Notes: a model not told the origin generated them from the letters alone. Positions 52,716-62,031 are shown, counted from the first letter of the stretch. The stretch is 64,000 nucleotides of DNA from Armatimonas rosea (GCF_014202505.1 NZ_JACHGW010000003.1:248001-312000), one strand, 5' to 3'. Translations and numbers: made by a program.

Positions 52716-55085
52716 ATGCAAAAGCCGCACTCTGTCTCGGGGATCTATCCCCACTTGGCGATGTTCAACGATGAAGGCGAGTGCGGCACGGGCGCGGTCG
52801 TGGTCTGGGCTGGGCGGCTGTGGGCGGTGACCTATGCCCCCCACAAGCCAACCGGCTCGTCGGACAAGCTCTACGAGCTCACGCCCGATCTGAAACAGAC
52901 CATCCGCCCCGAGAGTATCGGGGGGACACCCGCCAACCGCTTTATTCACCGCGAGTCCCAGCAGCTCTTTATCGGGCCGTATGTGATCGACGCCACGGGG
53001 AAAGTTCGCACGATCCCCTACAGCAAGATGTTCGGGCGGCACACGGGCAATGCACGCCACCTCACCGATCCCAAGAACAAGGTCTACTGTGCGACCATGG
53101 AGGAGGGGCTCTACGAGCTCGATGTCCACTCGCTCGCGGTCACGGAGCTCTGGGCCGACGAGCAGCAGAAGACTGGGCGCAAGGCCAATCTCCCCGGCTA
53201 CCACGGCAAGGGGCTCTACTCGGGGCAGGGGCGCGTGGTCTATGCCAACAACGGCGAGCACGGCGACCTCGCGCTCGTGAAGCCCGATATTCCCTCCGGC
53301 TGCCTGGCCGAGTGGAGCGGGCAGGAGTGGCGGGTCGTGCGGCGCAACCAGTTCACGGAGGTGACCGGCCCCGGCGGGATCGAGGGCAATAAAAACGACT
53401 CGGACCCGCTTTGGAGTATCGGCTGGGACCACCGCTCGCTGATCTTGCAGGTGCTGGATGGTGGCAAGTGGCACAGCTATAGGTTGCCCAAGGCGAGCCA
53501 CTGCTACGACGGTGCCCATGGCTGGAACACGGAGTGGCCGCGCATCCGGGAGATCGGGGAGCGGGACCTGCTGATGACGATGCACGGCACCCTCTGGCGC
53601 TTCCCCCGCGGCTTCCGCCCGAGCCAGTCTGCCGGGATCGCGCCCCGCTCGACCTATCTGAAAGTCATCGGGGACTTCTGCCGCTGGGGCGAGCGCGTGG
53701 TCTTTGGCTGCGACGACACGGCCAAGAACGAGTTTCTCAACAAGCGCGCCGCCAAGGGCAAGCTCGCCGGGCCGGGGCAGTCGCAGTCCAACCTATGGTT
53801 TGTTGAGCCCAAGCGCCTCGATCACCTCGGTCCCGCTTTCGGGCGCGGTGCACTCTGGCTGAAGGACATGGTCGCGGCCAACACGCCGTCGGATGCCTTC
53901 CTCCTTGCGGGCTATGCCAAGCGCGGGCTGCATATTACCCACACGGGAAATACCCCCGTGACGGTCACGCTAGAGCTCGACGAGCGCGGCGACAACCGCT
54001 GGCGCACAGCACGGAAGATGACTCTTCCCCCGCAAGGCACGCTCTGGACCGAGCTGAAAGAGCGTGGCGCGTGGCTCCGCCTTCGCACCGACAAGCCCTG
54101 CCAGAGCATCACCGCCGTGGTACAGTATCGGAACCTCTCCCCGAGTTACCTCTCCCCCCAGCCCCCTCCCCCGGGCGCTCATTCTTCGCTGGGGAAGGGG
54201 GAATCCGAAATAGCCCCTTTCCCAAGGAGGAACGACTGCCCGCACCCAGGGGGTACCCGGGGGTTGGGGAGAGGTTTGCTCTACGCCCGTGGCGCGAATC
54301 TCAAGACCCTGCGCGCGGTTACTACAGACGGCGGTGTCTACGATCTGGATGAGTCGCTAACCCTGCGCCGGATCGCCGATCCCACGGGGGCGGCTTGGGC
54401 ACAGGCGAACTACGCGATCCCGCAGAATGTCTTGCAGGAAGACGCGGCCTCTGTGATCTACACCGACGAGCAAAAGCAGCGCTGGCGGCTTCCCAAGTTC
54501 CAGGCAAGCGAGGGCCGGGTCTGCCGCGAGGTCTGCACCGAGCGCGATCTCTTCCATGCCCACGGGACCTTCTACGAGCTCCCCGCCGAGAACGCCGGGG
54601 GCTTTGCCAAGATTCGCCCGATCACCACCCACGACCGAGCGCTCTACGACTACGCGTCCTGGCGTGGCTTGTTGGTGGTCAGTGGCATCGTCAGCGAGGA
54701 CTTTGGGCACATTGTCCGCTCCGACGACGGCAAATTGACGTTCTGGCTGGGGGTCGTGGACGATCTCTGGGCGCTGGGCAAGCCGCAGGGGGAGGGGGGG
54801 CCGTGGAAAGGCACGCTCGTGCGTGCCCAAGTCCCCTCCGATCCCTACCTCATGACCGGCTACGACAAGAAGACCCTGCAGCTGGAGCACCAAGAGCGCA
54901 CGCCACGGGCCTTTCGGATCGAGGTGGACATCACGGGCTCGGGTCTCTGGGTTCCCTACGAGCGCTTCACGGTCGCACCCGGCAAGCCGCTCGTCCATAC
55001 GTTTCCCGCCGCCTTTGGGGCCTACTGGGTGCGCTGCATTGCGGAGCAAGACGCCACCGCGACGGCGCGATTTATCTACGCGTAG
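52716..55085 (+). CDS. Large beta-rich protein (propeller-like), unknown function, with in-frame repeat insert
   Basis: The 789-residue product has many short beta-strand repeats, such as GAVVVWAGRLWAVTYAPH, DATGKVRTIPYSKMFG and TYLKVIGDFCRWGERVVFGCDD, suggesting a propeller. It lacks a signal peptide and any catalytic motif I can name. I recall similar hypothetical proteins in polysaccharide loci of related phyla. Residues about 473-520 (SPSYLSPQPPPPGAHSSLGK onward) come from a palindromic DNA element at 54132-54276 that interrupts the strand pattern between QYRN and LYARG. It follows a pilin-like gene by 15 bases. Confidence 0.6.
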   Translation: MQKPHSVSGIYPHLAMFNDEGECGTGAVVVWAGRLWAVTYAPHKPTGSSDKLYELTPDLKQTIRPESIGGTPANRFIHRESQQLFIGPYVIDATGKVRTIPYSKMFGRHTGNARHLTDPKNKVYCATMEEGLYELDVHSLAVTELWADEQQKTGRKANLPGYHGKGLYSGQGRVVYANNGEHGDLALVKPDIPSGCLAEWSGQEWRVVRRNQFTEVTGPGGIEGNKNDSDPLWSIGWDHRSLILQVLDGGKWHSYRLPKASHCYDGAHGWNTEWPRIREIGERDLLMTMHGTLWRFPRGFRPSQSAGIAPRSTYLKVIGDFCRWGERVVFGCDDTAKNEFLNKRAAKGKLAGPGQSQSNLWFVEPKRLDHLGPAFGRGALWLKDMVAANTPSDAFLLAGYAKRGLHITHTGNTPVTVTLELDERGDNRWRTARKMTLPPQGTLWTELKERGAWLRLRTDKPCQSITAVVQYRNLSPSYLSPQPPPPGAHSSLGKGESEIAPFPRRNDCPHPGGTRGLGRGLLYARGANLKTLRAVTTDGGVYDLDESLTLRRIADPTGAAWAQANYAIPQNVLQEDAASVIYTDEQKQRWRLPKFQASEGRVCREVCTERDLFHAHGTFYELPAENAGGFAKIRPITTHDRALYDYASWRGLLVVSGIVSEDFGHIVRSDDGKLTFWLGVVDDLWALGKPQGEGGPWKGTLVRAQVPSDPYLMTGYDKKTLQLEHQERTPRAFRIEVDITGSGLWVPYERFTVAPGKPLVHTFPAAFGAYWVRCIAEQDATATARFIYA
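54132..54276. repeat. Palindromic element in frame inside the propeller-like gene
   Basis: The element begins AACCTCTCCCC and ends GGGGAGAGGTT, inverted copies of each other. The left arm contains CCCCCGGGCGCTCATTCTTC and CGCTGGGGAAGGGG, the right arm CCCCTTTCCCAAGGAGG. The right half also holds CGCACCCAGGGGGTACCCGG, shared with the intergenic element at 61890-62024. The left end is partly duplicated (ACCTCTCCCC twice). Confidence 0.75.
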
Positions 55086-55096
55086 CTAGCGAGAGC

Positions 55097-55157
55097 GAAT
55101 TTGATAAACAATCAAGCGCTACGGATAAACCTATTCTCGCTGGCCTTGGTATAGAAT
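55097..55157 (+). promoter_or_regulatory. AraC-type box C and promoter of the membrane protein gene at 55167
   Basis: The 35-bp box (55097-55131) starts GAATTTGATAAACAA and ends GGATAAACC; GATAA repeats begin at 55103 and 55124, 21 bp apart. TATAGAAT follows (TAGAAT at 55152-55157, or TATAGA at 55150). The ATG is nine bases after TAGAAT, so the leader is very short. Confidence 0.65.
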
Positions 55158-55166
55158 GCACCTGCA

Positions 55167-57029
55167 ATGTTCACACCGCGCGCTCTGATCCTAGGCCTTA
55201 TCGGGGCGGTGGTGGTCTGTGTCTGGACCCCCTACAACAACTACAAGGTTGCCGCGACCCTGCTGGGAGGCAACCAGTTTCCGACGGTCGCGTTTGCCGT
55301 ACTGGCCCTGCTTGCCGCGCTCCGCCAGCTCGTGCCTCGGCTGAAGATTAGCCCGGCGGAGCTCGCGACAGTCTGGACCATCTTGCTTGTCACCAGCGGG
55401 ATTCCCTCGTCGGGCTTGATGCGCACGCTGATTCCCAATATCCCCGCTCCCGTGGCGCTGAGTACAGCGAGCAACGAGTGGGAGCGCAAGGTCTGGGGGG
55501 CGCAGCCGAGCTGGCTCAAGATGCACGACGAAACCGCGGCGCGGGCGTTTTTCGGAGGCTACCCCCGTGGTCAGGAGCACGTCCCCTGGGGAGCCTGGCT
55601 CGGGCCGCTCCTGGCTTGGGGCGTCCCTGCTGTGCTCTTCTTGCTGGCATCGTTCTGTGTGGCAGCGGTCTTTCGGAAGCAGTGGATCGAGAGCGAGCGC
55701 TTCGCCTTTCCCCTTGTGACCCTCCCGCTCCAGCTCGCCACGGAGCCCCAGAGCCTGACACGCCGCCCGGTCTTCTGGCTCGGGCTGGTGCTCACGATGA
55801 GCCTCCACGGGCTCAAGGGCTTCCACCTGCTCTATCCCACCCTCCCCGATATCACCACCAACTGGAGCCTGATGGACTACCTCACCGAGCCACCCCTCAA
55901 CCAGATCGGGCCCTTTGCGATCTTTTTCTACCCCCTGGTTGTCGGGCTGGGCTATCTCCTCCCCGGCGAGGTGGGGCTCTCGGTGTGGCTCTTTCACCTG
56001 CTCTTTAAGCTGGAGTCTCTGATCGCGGCGGTCAATAACTGGGACCAGCCGGGGGCGCTGGGGTTCTTCTCGCAGCGCCAGTTCCATAGCCTACAGGCCT
56101 TTGGCGGCGCGATCGCGCTGACCGCATGGTGCCTCTGGACCGCGCGGCACCACCTGAAGCATGTCTTCTCGGAGCCGGAGTACGGGCGGGTGCGCCTCGG
56201 GCTGGCCGTGAGCTTTGGGGGCCTCGGGCTCTGGGAGCTCCTGGCAGGGGTCCCGGCTCCGCTGGTGCTGCTCTCCTTGCTCTTTGTCGTGCTGGCGCTG
56301 GTCACGGTCGGCTGGGCGACCTGCCAGGCGGGGATTCTCTTTATGGCGATGCCCTACACCAGCCTGGATGTCCTCGCCCCGACACTGGGCACGGCACCGT
56401 TCTCTCCCACGGCGCTCTATACGCTCTACCGGGTGGAGTACGCGACTGTCTACAACACCCGCGAGCTGCTCTTGCCCGGCCTGCTCAATGCCGCCAAGCT
56501 GGGGGAGGGAACCGGGCTGGGGGCCAAGACCCACACGCGCTGGCTGGGGATCGCGGTCGCGCTTGCTGTTGTTGTCGGTGCCTGGGCCTGTATCCGCCTG
56601 CCCTATCTCTCGGGCGGGGCGAGCATGCTCACGGAGCGCTGGACCTACGAGACCGGGCCGCAGATTCCCCTGAAGGTGCTGGGCAATGCCGCCTCGGTGC
56701 CCTACAAGCCCGCCCCGAGCAACGGGCTGCATGTTTTGGGCGGCTTTCTCCTCGTGGGCGGCCTGCTCCTGGCGCGACTCCGGCTCGGGGCGGGGCTCCA
56801 CCCGATTGGGTTTCTGGCGGCCTCGGTGCACGGGGTCCACACCACCTGGTTCTCTATCTTGCTGGGCTGGCTCGCCAAGTCGCTCATGATGCGCTACGGG
56901 GGGATGGGCCTCTACAAAGCGGCCCTCCCCTTCTTTCTGGGGCTGATTGTCGGGGATGTGCTGAGTGCGGCCTTTTGGATTGGGATGGGCTATGTTACCG
57001 GGGTGGGCTACAACAACCTCCCTAGCTAA
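55167..57029 (+). CDS. Polytopic membrane protein (DUF6785-like), putative transporter
   Basis: The 620-residue protein has about 14 hydrophobic helices. Recognisable parts are GAVVVCVWTPYNNYK in helix 1, VTSGIPSSGLMRTLIPNI, AVFRKQWIESERFAFPLVTLPLQL and the C-terminal GLIVGDVLSAAFWIGMGY. This resembles large uncharacterised membrane proteins (DUF6785/DUF6784) found in Armatimonadota and Planctomycetes, distantly like oligopeptide-type transporters. A substrate cannot be named. AraC-type box C is directly upstream, so it probably belongs to the same regulon as the hydrolases, which favours uptake of a glycan breakdown product. Confidence 0.65.
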   Translation: MFTPRALILGLIGAVVVCVWTPYNNYKVAATLLGGNQFPTVAFAVLALLAALRQLVPRLKISPAELATVWTILLVTSGIPSSGLMRTLIPNIPAPVALSTASNEWERKVWGAQPSWLKMHDETAARAFFGGYPRGQEHVPWGAWLGPLLAWGVPAVLFLLASFCVAAVFRKQWIESERFAFPLVTLPLQLATEPQSLTRRPVFWLGLVLTMSLHGLKGFHLLYPTLPDITTNWSLMDYLTEPPLNQIGPFAIFFYPLVVGLGYLLPGEVGLSVWLFHLLFKLESLIAAVNNWDQPGALGFFSQRQFHSLQAFGGAIALTAWCLWTARHHLKHVFSEPEYGRVRLGLAVSFGGLGLWELLAGVPAPLVLLSLLFVVLALVTVGWATCQAGILFMAMPYTSLDVLAPTLGTAPFSPTALYTLYRVEYATVYNTRELLLPGLLNAAKLGEGTGLGAKTHTRWLGIAVALAVVVGAWACIRLPYLSGGASMLTERWTYETGPQIPLKVLGNAASVPYKPAPSNGLHVLGGFLLVGGLLLARLRLGAGLHPIGFLAASVHGVHTTWFSILLGWLAKSLMMRYGGMGLYKAALPFFLGLIVGDVLSAAFWIGMGYVTGVGYNNLPS

Positions 57030-57093
57030 TTTTCTCTAAGACAGGAGAAAACGCATCTATTTTTAATCCAAAGCGTGTACAGTAACTCTTGAG

Positions 57094-58782
57094 ATGAAAC
57101 TACGCTCACTGCTTCCTTACACGATTCTTGCGGCTGGCCTCGCCGGTGGCATTGTCTGGCGACTCCAGGACAAGCGCACGGTTGCGGCCGACCTGGTCAA
57201 GGCCCAGACCGCCCGCAAGGGGGCGGCCCCCAGTGTGGTGCTGGCGACCGCCGGGCCAAAGCGCCTTGTCCAGACCCTGGAGCTGATCGGCTCGCTGGAG
57301 TCGCCGAGCACGGTAAAGCTTGCCGCACGGACCTCGGGGCGGGTGACCTTTCTGGCGGTGCGCGAGGGAAGCGTGGTCAAGGCGGGGGAGACCCTGGTGC
57401 GGATCGACCCCGTGGACCTCAAGGACGCTGTTCTCCAGCAGGAGGCGAACCTCGCCGAGGCACGCGCCCGCCTCGCGCAGGCACAGGCGACGGTCGATAC
57501 GGGCCGGGTGACGGTCCTCACGGGGATCGACCAGCGCCGCGCCGCTGTGGAGAGCGCTCAGTCTACCCTGAATCGTGCCCAGCAGACCCGCGATGCCCAG
57601 CTCGCCGCCGCCAAGGCCGCGGTCGCCGATGCCGATGCGCGGGTCAAGAGCGCCCAAGTCGTGGTGGAGAACGCCAAGAACGACCTGGCGAGTGCGGTCG
57701 CCAACCAGAGCAACCTCAAGGCTAAGCTGGCCCGCGCCGAGTCGCTCCTGAGCAAGGGCTTTGTGGCGGTGCAGGCGGTCGATGATGCCCGGACCGCACT
57801 GGAGGTCCAGGGCAACGTGGTCGAGACCGCAAAGGGACGAGTCGCCACTGCCGAGGCCGCTGTGGACTCCCAGAAGGCGCTCCTGACCGCGGCCCAGCAG
57901 CAGGTGAGTATCGCCGAGAAGGGAGCGACCACCGATATTGAGACGGCGCGCTCGGCCAAGAAATCCGCGGAGTCGGCGCTGGTCCTGGCCAACTCCAGCC
58001 GCTCCCAGACCATCGCGTCGCGGCAGAATATCGCAGCCCTGAAGCAGGGTGTCGCGGCCGCGGAGGCGCAACTTGCACAGGCCCGCGCCCGCCTCGGCGA
58101 GACCGAGCTTCGGAGCACGCTCTCGGGGACGGTCACCGCCCAGCCCGTGGATGCCGGCTCGACGGTCACCGCTGGGCAGACCCTTCTTACCGTGCAGCAG
58201 CTCGACTGGCTCTATGTCACGGCGACCGTTCCCGTGGAGCAGAGTGGGGTGGTCGGGGTGGGGACACGCGCCGAGATCATCCTCGATGGCCAGCCCGACA
58301 AGCCCCTGATCGCCACGGTTGCTGAGGTCAATCCCGCCGCCGACCCCCAGAGCCGGCAGTACACGATCCGCTTCAAGCTCGACAATGCGGGTGGCAAGCT
58401 CCGCCCCGGCATGTTCGCCCACCTGACTCTGGAGCTGCGGACGATCAACGCCGCCGTAGTGGTCTCCACGGATGCGGTCAAGACCACCCCGAAAGGCTCG
58501 ACCGTCACGGTGGTCGATTCCGAGAGTGTGGCCGCGGTTCGTCCGGTCACCTTGGGAACCAAGGTCGGCGGTGATGTCGAGATTCTCTCCGGGGTCTCCG
58601 CCGGCGAGCGTGTCGTCACTCTTTCTTACTCGCCGGTCAAAGACGGCCAAAAGGTCAAGGAGGGCGGCGGAAAAGAGAAAAAAGGCGACAAACCCGCCGA
58701 AGGCGCGGCCGCAGGCCCCACAGCCGGACGTTCACCGTCCGTAGAACCCGGACGTTCACCGTCCACGGGGGAGAAGCGATGA
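57094..58782 (+). CDS. RND efflux periplasmic adaptor (HlyD/MFP family)
   Basis: The 562-residue product has an N-terminal membrane anchor (about 5-20), a biotinyl-lipoyl half (ARTSGRVTFLAVREGSVVKAGETLV), a very long alpha-hairpin coiled coil (about 105-330) and the returning lipoyl and barrel domains (LRSTLSGTVTAQPVDAGSTV; LYVTATVPVEQSG). The hairpin is longer than in AcrA-type adaptors. The C-terminal tail is Lys-rich and then has GRSPSVEPGRSPSTGEKR coded by a duplicated 17-base palindrome. A TACAGT box lies 10 bases before the ATG. It overlaps the pump gene by ATGA (58779-58782). Confidence 0.88.
   Translation: MKLRSLLPYTILAAGLAGGIVWRLQDKRTVAADLVKAQTARKGAAPSVVLATAGPKRLVQTLELIGSLESPSTVKLAARTSGRVTFLAVREGSVVKAGETLVRIDPVDLKDAVLQQEANLAEARARLAQAQATVDTGRVTVLTGIDQRRAAVESAQSTLNRAQQTRDAQLAAAKAAVADADARVKSAQVVVENAKNDLASAVANQSNLKAKLARAESLLSKGFVAVQAVDDARTALEVQGNVVETAKGRVATAEAAVDSQKALLTAAQQQVSIAEKGATTDIETARSAKKSAESALVLANSSRSQTIASRQNIAALKQGVAAAEAQLAQARARLGETELRSTLSGTVTAQPVDAGSTVTAGQTLLTVQQLDWLYVTATVPVEQSGVVGVGTRAEIILDGQPDKPLIATVAEVNPAADPQSRQYTIRFKLDNAGGKLRPGMFAHLTLELRTINAAVVVSTDAVKTTPKGSTVTVVDSESVAAVRPVTLGTKVGGDVEILSGVSAGERVVTLSYSPVKDGQKVKEGGGKEKKGDKPAEGAAAGPTAGRSPSVEPGRSPSTGEKR
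58724..58764. repeat. Duplicated 17-base near-palindrome in the adaptor's 3' end
   Basis: CCGGACGTTCACCGTCC occurs at 58724-58740 and again at 58748-58764, 24 bases apart. Each copy contains GGACG/CGTCC inverted ends. In frame it codes for GRSPS twice, just before the stop codon. Confidence 0.8.
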
Positions 58783-61700
58783 ATATTGCGCGCTTCTCGG
58801 TACAGCGGCCCGTGGCGGTGGTCATGCGGATCGCGGCGCTGGTCTTGCTGGGGATTGTCTGTCTGACCAAGCTCCCGGTCGATCTGCTGCCCAAGATCAC
58901 GATCCCGACGGTTGTCGTCAATACTACCTGGCCCAATGTCGCCCCGGAGGAGATGGAGACCCAGGTCACGCGGCCCATCGAGCAAGCGGTCTCGTCGGCG
59001 CCGGGTATCCAGAGTATCAGCTCCAACTCCACAACCGGGAACTCGTCGGTGCGCGTGCAGTTCAACTGGGGCACGGATATCGGGCAGGCGGCTATCGATG
59101 TCTTGCAGCTGGTCCAGCGTGCCCGCCAGCAGCTCCCCGACGACCCAACCCTTCAGGCGCCCGTTGTCTTTAAGTTCGACCCCTCGACCCTCCCCATTCG
59201 CATCTACGGTGTCTCCGGCGTCCCCGATATCGTCAAGCTGCGCAGCCTCCTGGCAAACGAGGTCTCCCCGCTGATCGCCTCCGCCGACGGCGTCGCCACG
59301 GCGACCATCACCGGAGGGCAGACCCGCTCGATTATTGTCGAGGTCGATCCGGTGAAGCTCCAGGCCTATGGGCTCTCGCTCGATCTGGTGCAGCGACGGC
59401 TCGTTCAGGAGAACATCAATGTCCCCGCCGGGATCGCGCGGCAGGGCGAGCGAGAGTTCACGATCCGCTCGGTGGGGTACTTCACCAGCCTCAGCGATGC
59501 TGCCAAGATCCCGCTTGCTCAGGTCAATGGTCGGCCCGTGCTCCTGAGCGATGTCGCCAAGGTCGAGGATAGCCACCTGGAGACCCGCGTGCTCACCCGG
59601 CTCAATGGCGAGCTCGCGGCCAGCCTAGCGATCACCAAGCAGAGCGAGGCCAACACGGTGGCGACCGCGGAGGCGATCGAGAAGAAGCTGGAGCAGGTCC
59701 AGAAGCTCTATCCCCAGCTCAAGTTCCGGCTCGCCTACGACCAGTCGGGCTTTATCCAGAACTCGGTCACCGATCTTCAGCACACCGCGATTATCGGCGG
59801 CGTCCTAGCGATCCTGATTCTCCTGTTCTTCTTGCGCAATGTCCGAAGTACGCTTGTGGTCGCGCTCTCGATTCCCGTCTCGATCTTCTCGACCTTTGCC
59901 CTGATCTACTTCTGTGGCTTCACGCTCAACACCATCTCGCTCTCCGGGCTGGCGCTGGCGACCGGGCTGATTGTCGATGACGCGGTCGTGGTGCTGGAGA
60001 ATATCTTCCGGCACATCGAGCGCGACAAGCTCTCCTCCACGGAGGGCGCGGTGGCCGGCGCGACCGAGATTACCTCGGCGGTGGTGGCCTCGACTATCAC
60101 GGTGATGGTGGTGTTTCTGCCGATCTTGCTGATCAAGGGCCAGACCGGGCAGATGTTCACGCAGTTTGCGCTGGTGGTGGTCTTCTCCATGGCGGTCTCA
60201 CTTTTGGATGCGACCACGCTGGTGCCGATGCTGGCCTCGCGCTTGATCCACCGTGAGGAGCTGGAGCTGGAGCGCGAGCACCCGTCGAAGGGCTTCTTTG
60301 GCTGGGCCGGGCGCTACCTCGATGCGCTCGATTCCAACTACCGACGGCGGCTCACGTGGGCGCTGAAGCACCGCTGGTGGGTGCTGGCGGGCGCGGCACT
60401 GGTCTCGGGAGCGAGCTATCTCTTTGTCCCGCTGATCGGCTCCGAGACCCTGCCCCAGACCGATAGCGGGGACTTTACGGTCAATATCAAGCTCCCCATC
60501 GGGACCGCCTTTGCCAAGACCAATGAGATAATGCTGGAGGTGGAGAAGCGCCTGCTGGCCCACCCCGATGTAGAGACCGTCTTTGCGGCGTCGGGGGCGA
60601 CCCTGAGCCTGCGTGGCTCGGTGCGCGACCAAGCGAGCCACGTGGGCGGTGGGACCGTGCACCTGAAGGCCAACCGAAAGCACTCCACCCAGGACGTCAT
60701 CAAGGAGGTCCAGAAGAGCCTTGGTGGGATTCCCGGCATCCGTGCGACGGTCTCCCCCTACGATCTGGTGACTCAGCTGCTCACGGGCGGTGCGACCAAC
60801 ATGGAGGTCGATGTCTTCGGGCAGGACAATAAGGCGGTTGCGGAGCAGGCCAAGCGGGTGCTGGATGCGCTTAAGGGCGTCCCCGGCCTCGAAGGGCTGG
60901 ACCTCGGGGTCCAGGACGCGACCCCGGAGCTGCAGTGGAAGATCGACCGTGATAAGGCATCGGTGCTCGGGGTCTCGTTTGCGGATATCGCCACCGCGAT
61001 CAACACCAGCACGGGTGGCGCACAGTCCGGCTACTACTTGGAGAAGGGCTACCAGTACCCGATCTACGTCATCCTCCCCGAGAAGGACCGCAAGTCTGTG
61101 GAGTCCCTGGTGAACCTGCCGATCACGCCGCGCAGTGGGACGGGAACCAAGCCCGTGCTCCTGGGCCAAGTGGCGACTCCCTTTGAGACGGTTGGCCCCA
61201 ACGAGGTGACACGCCTCGACCGTCAGCGCTTTATCGCGGTGAACGGGCGCCTGGTGGACCGCTCCCAGGGCGATGTGGAGAGCGATGTGAAGAAGGCGCT
61301 TGAGAAAGTGGATTTCTTGCCGGGGACGTACTGGGACTTTGGGCAGAACCAGAAGCGGCGCGGGACGGAGTTTGCCGGCCTCGGGGTTGCGGTGGCGCTG
61401 GCCGTGGCGCTGATCTACATGCTGCTGGCGTCGCAGTTTGAGTCGTTTGTCTACCCGCTGATCGTCCTGACCTCGGTGCCGCTCTGCGCGGTGGGGGTGG
61501 TGCTGGCCCTCTTCTTGACCAACCGCGCCTTTGGGATCACGGCCTTTATCGGGCTCTTGATGCTCGTGGGAATCGTGGTGAAGAACGGCATTCTGCTCGT
61601 GGACTACACCAACCAGCTCCGTGAGCGGGGCACGCCGCGCGATGAGGCCATCCTCACCGCCAGCCCAACCCGCCTGCGCCCCATTCTCATGACCACATCG

Positions 61701-61880
61701 GCGGCGGTTCTGGGAATGCTCCCCCTCGCGCTCGCACTGGGCCAGGGCTCGGAGACACAGGCCCCGCTGGCAACCGCAGTGATCGGTGGCTTGATCACGT
61801 CGACCGTGCTCACGCTCTTTGTGGTCCCCTGTGTCTACACCCTCTTCGACGATCTCGGGCAGCGTCTCCGGCGGCGGTAG
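58779..61880 (+). CDS. RND-family multidrug efflux pump (AcrB/MexB-like)
   Basis: The 1033-residue inner-membrane transporter has the full RND layout: helix 1 (RPVAVVMRIAALVLLGIVCL), a large periplasmic loop, helices 2-6 with GLALATGLIVDDAVVVLEN (proton-relay Asp pair), a second loop and helices 7-12. It ends LFVVPCVYTLFDDLGQRLRRR. These trimers expel drugs, lipids or metals together with an adaptor and an outer-membrane channel. The adaptor gene overlaps upstream, but no TolC-like gene is in the window. Similarity is to the hydrophobe/amphiphile (HAE) group. Confidence 0.93.
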   Translation: MNIARFSVQRPVAVVMRIAALVLLGIVCLTKLPVDLLPKITIPTVVVNTTWPNVAPEEMETQVTRPIEQAVSSAPGIQSISSNSTTGNSSVRVQFNWGTDIGQAAIDVLQLVQRARQQLPDDPTLQAPVVFKFDPSTLPIRIYGVSGVPDIVKLRSLLANEVSPLIASADGVATATITGGQTRSIIVEVDPVKLQAYGLSLDLVQRRLVQENINVPAGIARQGEREFTIRSVGYFTSLSDAAKIPLAQVNGRPVLLSDVAKVEDSHLETRVLTRLNGELAASLAITKQSEANTVATAEAIEKKLEQVQKLYPQLKFRLAYDQSGFIQNSVTDLQHTAIIGGVLAILILLFFLRNVRSTLVVALSIPVSIFSTFALIYFCGFTLNTISLSGLALATGLIVDDAVVVLENIFRHIERDKLSSTEGAVAGATEITSAVVASTITVMVVFLPILLIKGQTGQMFTQFALVVVFSMAVSLLDATTLVPMLASRLIHREELELEREHPSKGFFGWAGRYLDALDSNYRRRLTWALKHRWWVLAGAALVSGASYLFVPLIGSETLPQTDSGDFTVNIKLPIGTAFAKTNEIMLEVEKRLLAHPDVETVFAASGATLSLRGSVRDQASHVGGGTVHLKANRKHSTQDVIKEVQKSLGGIPGIRATVSPYDLVTQLLTGGATNMEVDVFGQDNKAVAEQAKRVLDALKGVPGLEGLDLGVQDATPELQWKIDRDKASVLGVSFADIATAINTSTGGAQSGYYLEKGYQYPIYVILPEKDRKSVESLVNLPITPRSGTGTKPVLLGQVATPFETVGPNEVTRLDRQRFIAVNGRLVDRSQGDVESDVKKALEKVDFLPGTYWDFGQNQKRRGTEFAGLGVAVALAVALIYMLLASQFESFVYPLIVLTSVPLCAVGVVLALFLTNRAFGITAFIGLLMLVGIVVKNGILLVDYTNQLRERGTPRDEAILTASPTRLRPILMTTSAAVLGMLPLALALGQGSETQAPLATAVIGGLITSTVLTLFVVPCVYTLFDDLGQRLRRR

Positions 61881-61889
61881 GGAGTCCCC

Positions 61890-62024
61890 CCGATCAGAAC
61901 GGGGGGGCTGGAGAGCCTTTGGCTGGAAAGGGCGTGCCGCCCATAGGAATGGGGGATGGCCGCACCCAGAGGGTACCCGGCCTTCGTAGCGCGGAGCGCT
62001 CTCAAGTCCGGCCGTTCTGATCGG
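61890..62024. repeat. Intergenic hairpin element flanked by 13-bp perfect inverted repeats
   Basis: CCGATCAGAACGG (61890-61902) and CCGTTCTGATCGG (62012-62024) are exact inverted copies. Inside is CCGCACCCAGAGGGTACCCGG (61960-61980), shared with the element at 54132-54276 except for one base. The element fills the gap between the converging RND pump and PEP-CTERM-like genes and may also end their transcripts. Confidence 0.7.
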
Positions 62025-62031
62025 CCGGAGC

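Noticed and set aside
44437-54276. Repeats considered as a CRISPR array or insertion sequence
   Set aside because: There is no regular spacing with unique spacers and no transposase. The copies are single palindromes kilobases apart inside genes.
57094-61880. Efflux genes considered part of the glycan regulon
   Set aside because: They have their own promoter-like element at 57078-57083, no AraC-type box, and typical RND efflux content.
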